Source of the DNA: RYN-230 sp963844695
GTDB taxonomy: Bacteria; Actinomycetota; Actinomycetes; Streptosporangiales; Streptosporangiaceae
DNA length: 64,000 nucleotides
Reading direction: 5' to 3'
Assembly (NCBI GenBank): GCA_963844695.1
Contig: CAWJPL010000019.1
Coordinates: forward strand, 1 to 64,000
Positions 61,992-64,000 of the stretch are shown here, one piece after another; the stretch's first letter is position 1; each line of letters opens with the position of its first letter. The translations under genes were made by a program, and so were the position numbers. The notes beneath the pieces are model-generated. The model saw only the letters and a program-made list of their open reading frames with translations, was not told the DNA's origin and did no database searches.

Positions 61992-62434
61992 CCTCGTGCA
62001 CCCCCACGACTCACTGGACTGGGAGTCCGGCGCCGAGACGTCGGATGAATGAACCGTACGGCCCCCGGAAGGGACAGTCAACGTCTCCGGGTGAAGAGCG
62101 TGAATTCGCCTAACAGGGACGTAGTACCTTGTCAGCAAGGTTCCAGCAGGCCGTTCACGCAGGCAGGCGCGGCACCCGTACTAGTCCGATGTCTAGCCTG
62201 TTCGAGCGAACGGGCTGAGGTCACGTCCGGGTGAGTCCCCGGCTGGTGCCCGGACCCGGCCCAGGGTGCGGGGGCCGGCCGGGGTGCGATGGCCGCGACC
62301 GCCGTGAGGTTCCCCGTCTGCAGCAGCGGCCGGCCAGTCCTGGTCTCCCGCATATGCGATACTTCGGAGGAAACGTCGGATCTCTGCAGGCCGGATGAGT
62401 GGCGGGCAGCTGTGCGGCATCGGAGGTGGGCCCG
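61992..62434. promoter_or_regulatory. Divergent control region between the GH151-like gene and gntR
   Basis: 443 bp without a supported gene. Four sites resemble ACATCGGATGA: ACGTCGGATGA (62038-62048), ACATCGGACTA on the minus strand (62182-62192), ACTTCGGAGGA (62361-62371) and ACGTCGGATCT (62373-62383). There is also a 6-bp inverted repeat ACCTTG/CAAGGT (62126-62141) and GTTCG/CGAAC (62200-62211), which could be a second regulator's site or a promoter-proximal stem. These suit autoregulation by the FadR-type protein and joint control of both directions. Confidence 0.55.
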
Positions 62435-63106
62435 TTGGCGGTAACCGACGAGGCGATCGAGAAGGTCAAGGCCATGATCACCTCCGGGGCGCTCCAGGCC
62501 GGCGACCGGCTGCCACGTGAGGCGGATCTGGCTGCCGACCTGGGCCTGTCCCGCAGCTCGCTCCGGGAGGCGGTGCGGGCGCTGTCCCTGGTCAACATCC
62601 TGGACGTCCGGCAGGGCGATGGGACGTATGTGACCAGCCTGCAGCCGAACCTGCTGCTGGAAGCGCTGAGCTTCATCCTCGACTTCCACCGTGACGGCAC
62701 GGTCCTGGAGTTCCTGCGCGTGCGGCGCATCCTGGAGCCGGCGGCCGTGGCGATGGCGGCCGAGCGGATCACCGAAACCGAGTGCCAGGAACTCCGCGCG
62801 CTGCTGGACAGCCTCGGTCCCGATCCGGACGTCGACCATCTGGTCGCGAACGACGTGGAGTTCCACCGGCGGATCTCGGCCTGCTCCGGGAACACCGTGC
62901 TGTGCTCACTGCTGGAGACACTGTCCGGGCCGACCACCCGGGCCCGGATCTGGCGTGGCCTGACCCAGGCGGGGACCAAGGAACGGACCCTGGCCGAGCA
63001 CCGGGCGATCCTGGAGGCCCTGGCCTCGCACGAGCCCGAGGTGGCCCGGTCCTGGGCCACCGTGCATATCGCCGGCGTGGAGCAGTGGCTCGCGTCCGTG
63101 CTGTGA
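62435..63106 (+). CDS. GntR/FadR-family regulator (FCD domain)
   Basis: A 223-residue regulator. The winged helix at residues about 5-65 has AIEKVKAMITSGALQAGDRLP, DLAADLGLSRSSLREAVRALS and GDGTYVTSL. The FCD ligand domain has LRVRRILEPAAVAMAA, DVEFHRRISACSGN (metal/ligand His) and LAEHRAILEALASHEPEVA. FCD proteins sense sugar acids such as fuconate or uronates, so fuconate or its keto-deoxy product is a plausible inducer. TTG 62435 with GGAGGTG seven bases upstream is preferred over GTG 62399. It is the likely repressor of the fucose operon. Confidence 0.9.
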   Translation: MAVTDEAIEKVKAMITSGALQAGDRLPREADLAADLGLSRSSLREAVRALSLVNILDVRQGDGTYVTSLQPNLLLEALSFILDFHRDGTVLEFLRVRRILEPAAVAMAAERITETECQELRALLDSLGPDPDVDHLVANDVEFHRRISACSGNTVLCSLLETLSGPTTRARIWRGLTQAGTKERTLAEHRAILEALASHEPEVARSWATVHIAGVEQWLASVL

Positions 63107-63147
63107 GGCGCCGCGCAGCGCCGGCCGCACCCGCCTGGCGCCGGGAC

Positions 63148-64000
63148 TTACCGCACGCTCGCGTCCGGTATCAGCCCCTCGTCAGCCAGGTCGGGGAACA
63201 GCCCATCGGGCACCGCGGCCGTCAGCCACCCCGCGTCCTCGGTGATCTCGGCGGCGCTGCGCGCCCCGGCGACCACGGCGGTCACGGCCGGGTGCCGCAG
63301 TACGAAGTGCAGCGCGGCGGCGCCGATCGGCACGCCGTGGCGGGCGCATACGGCGCGGATCCGCTGGGCCCGCTCGACCAGGCCGTCCGGCGCGGGCGCA
63401 TAGTCGTAGGTCGCGCCGGGGCGGGGGTCGGCGAGAATGCCGCTGTTGAAGACGCCGGCGGCCAGGACCGCGACGCCCCGCTGCTGGCACGCGGGCAGGA
63501 GCCCGGCCGCGGCGGAGGTGTCCAGGAGCGAGTACCGGCCCGCCACCAGCACACAGTCGAGGTCGGCCCGCTCGACGAACCATTGCAGCAGCCCGGCCTG
63601 GTTCATGCCCACCCCGACCGCTCCGATCACCTTCTCCGTGCGGAGCTGGTCGAGCGCGGCGTAGGCCCCGTCCAGGGCCTGTTCCGCGTGGTCGTCCGGG
63701 TCGTGGATCAGCGCGACGTTGACGTGGTCGGTGCGAAGCCGGCCCAGGCTGTCCTCCAGCGCGGCGAGCACGCCGTCCCGGCTGTAGTCGAGCACCCGGG
63801 TCAGCTGCGGCGTGCCGTAGAAGCCGTCTGCGCCCTCGACGTCACCGGGCGCGGCGACCAGCCGACGGCCAACCTTGGTGGACAGCACGAACTCCGCCCG
63901 CGGGCGGCCGGCCAGGAAGGCGCCGATACGCCGCTCGGACAGGCCCACGCCGTAGTGCGGCGCGGTATCGAAGGCCCTGATGCCCGCCGCCCACGCCGCC
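63148..64000 (-). CDS. Aldo/keto reductase, L-fucose/D-threo-aldose dehydrogenase-like (5' end outside window)
   Basis: At least 284 residues; the N-terminus is beyond 64000. Visible are FDTAPHYGVGLSERRIGAFL (the catalytic Asp and Tyr region), EFVLSTKVGRRL with the catalytic Lys, HVNVALIHDPDDHAEQAL and GVAVLAAGVFNSGILADP, close to D-threo-aldose 1-dehydrogenases that oxidise L-fucose to its lactone. With FucD this gives the non-phosphorylating fucose pathway. The C-terminus (VVAGARSAAEITEDAGWL) binds NAD(P). It lies convergent with gntR, 41 bp apart. Confidence 0.85.
   Translation of the reverse strand, partial: AAWAAGIRAFDTAPHYGVGLSERRIGAFLAGRPRAEFVLSTKVGRRLVAAPGDVEGADGFYGTPQLTRVLDYSRDGVLAALEDSLGRLRTDHVNVALIHDPDDHAEQALDGAYAALDQLRTEKVIGAVGVGMNQAGLLQWFVERADLDCVLVAGRYSLLDTSAAAGLLPACQQRGVAVLAAGVFNSGILADPRPGATYDYAPAPDGLVERAQRIRAVCARHGVPIGAAALHFVLRHPAVTAVVAGARSAAEITEDAGWLTAAVPDGLFPDLADEGLIPDASVR

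Overview
The window comes from a very GC-rich actinobacterium. The signs are the strong G/C third-codon bias, GTG and TTG starts, promoters that point to leaderless transcripts, two DUF1707 proteins, an F420-type PPOX oxidoreductase, an actinobacterial DUF574-type SAM methyltransferase, and a sugar ABC importer without its own ATPase. A soil Streptomyces/Streptosporangiales-like host fits, but the genus cannot be fixed from the sequence. No rRNA, tRNA or CRISPR array was recognised.

Layout. (1) 1-3400 is a mobile-element scar: the end of one IS630-type element is joined head to tail to a second complete but frameshifted copy (251-1383), and an IS3-type element (about 1995-3253) sits inside a membrane/GAF-like gene. 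(2) 3435-31700 is a mosaic of small stress, detoxification and regulatory genes: GNAT acetyltransferases, DinB-like thiol enzymes, VOC proteins, alpha/beta hydrolases, a NYN-OST-HTH nuclease-like protein, an AlkA-like glycosylase, NUDIX, beta-carbonic anhydrase, arylamine N-acetyltransferase, a MOSC-reductase-ferredoxin fusion, and several local regulators (WYL, GntR, TetR, ArsR, AraC) with visible operators. (3) 31645-38700 holds an alpha/beta hydrolase-AraC-VOC operon, a short RecQ helicase, an N-acyl-D-amino-acid deacylase-like amidohydrolase and a secreted gamma-glutamyltransferase. (4) 38713-47191 is a two-component system next to two small lipoproteins and a MacB/FtsX-type ABC exporter. 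Two near-identical regulatory elements of about 57 bp (40716 and 43903), each with 11-bp-spaced half sites typical of OmpR/PhoB regulators, tie these parts together. (5) 47225-51483 carries a hydrolase, a RibD-like reductase and a large membrane protein with a lipase-like C-terminus. (6) 51527-64000 is a fucoside/L-fucose utilisation locus: a seven-gene minus-strand operon (GH29 alpha-L-fucosidase, L-fuconate dehydratase, sugar-binding lipoprotein, two permeases, two medium-chain dehydrogenases), a second GH151-like fucosidase candidate, a FadR-type GntR regulator and an aldo/keto reductase that resembles L-fucose dehydrogenase.

How it works together. In the fucose locus, fucosides would be bound by the lipoprotein, imported through the permeases energised by a shared ATPase encoded elsewhere, cleaved by the two fucosidases, and oxidised through L-fuconate to 2-keto-3-deoxy-L-fuconate. 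A promoter with a 17-bp spacer (59824-59852) runs straight into a perfect 12-bp inverted repeat. The same core (ACATCGGATGA-like) recurs in the divergent fucosidase/gntR intergenic region, which suggests one autoregulated regulon.

Caution. At least eight otherwise well-conserved genes carry single frameshifts, most in G/C-rich runs (AraC 3' end, methyltransferase, SnoaL-like, hydrolase at 26512, RecQ, histidine kinase, both permeases, RibD-like, membrane hydrolase). That density suggests indel errors in the assembly rather than mass gene decay. The IS elements and the first permease copy look truly degenerate.
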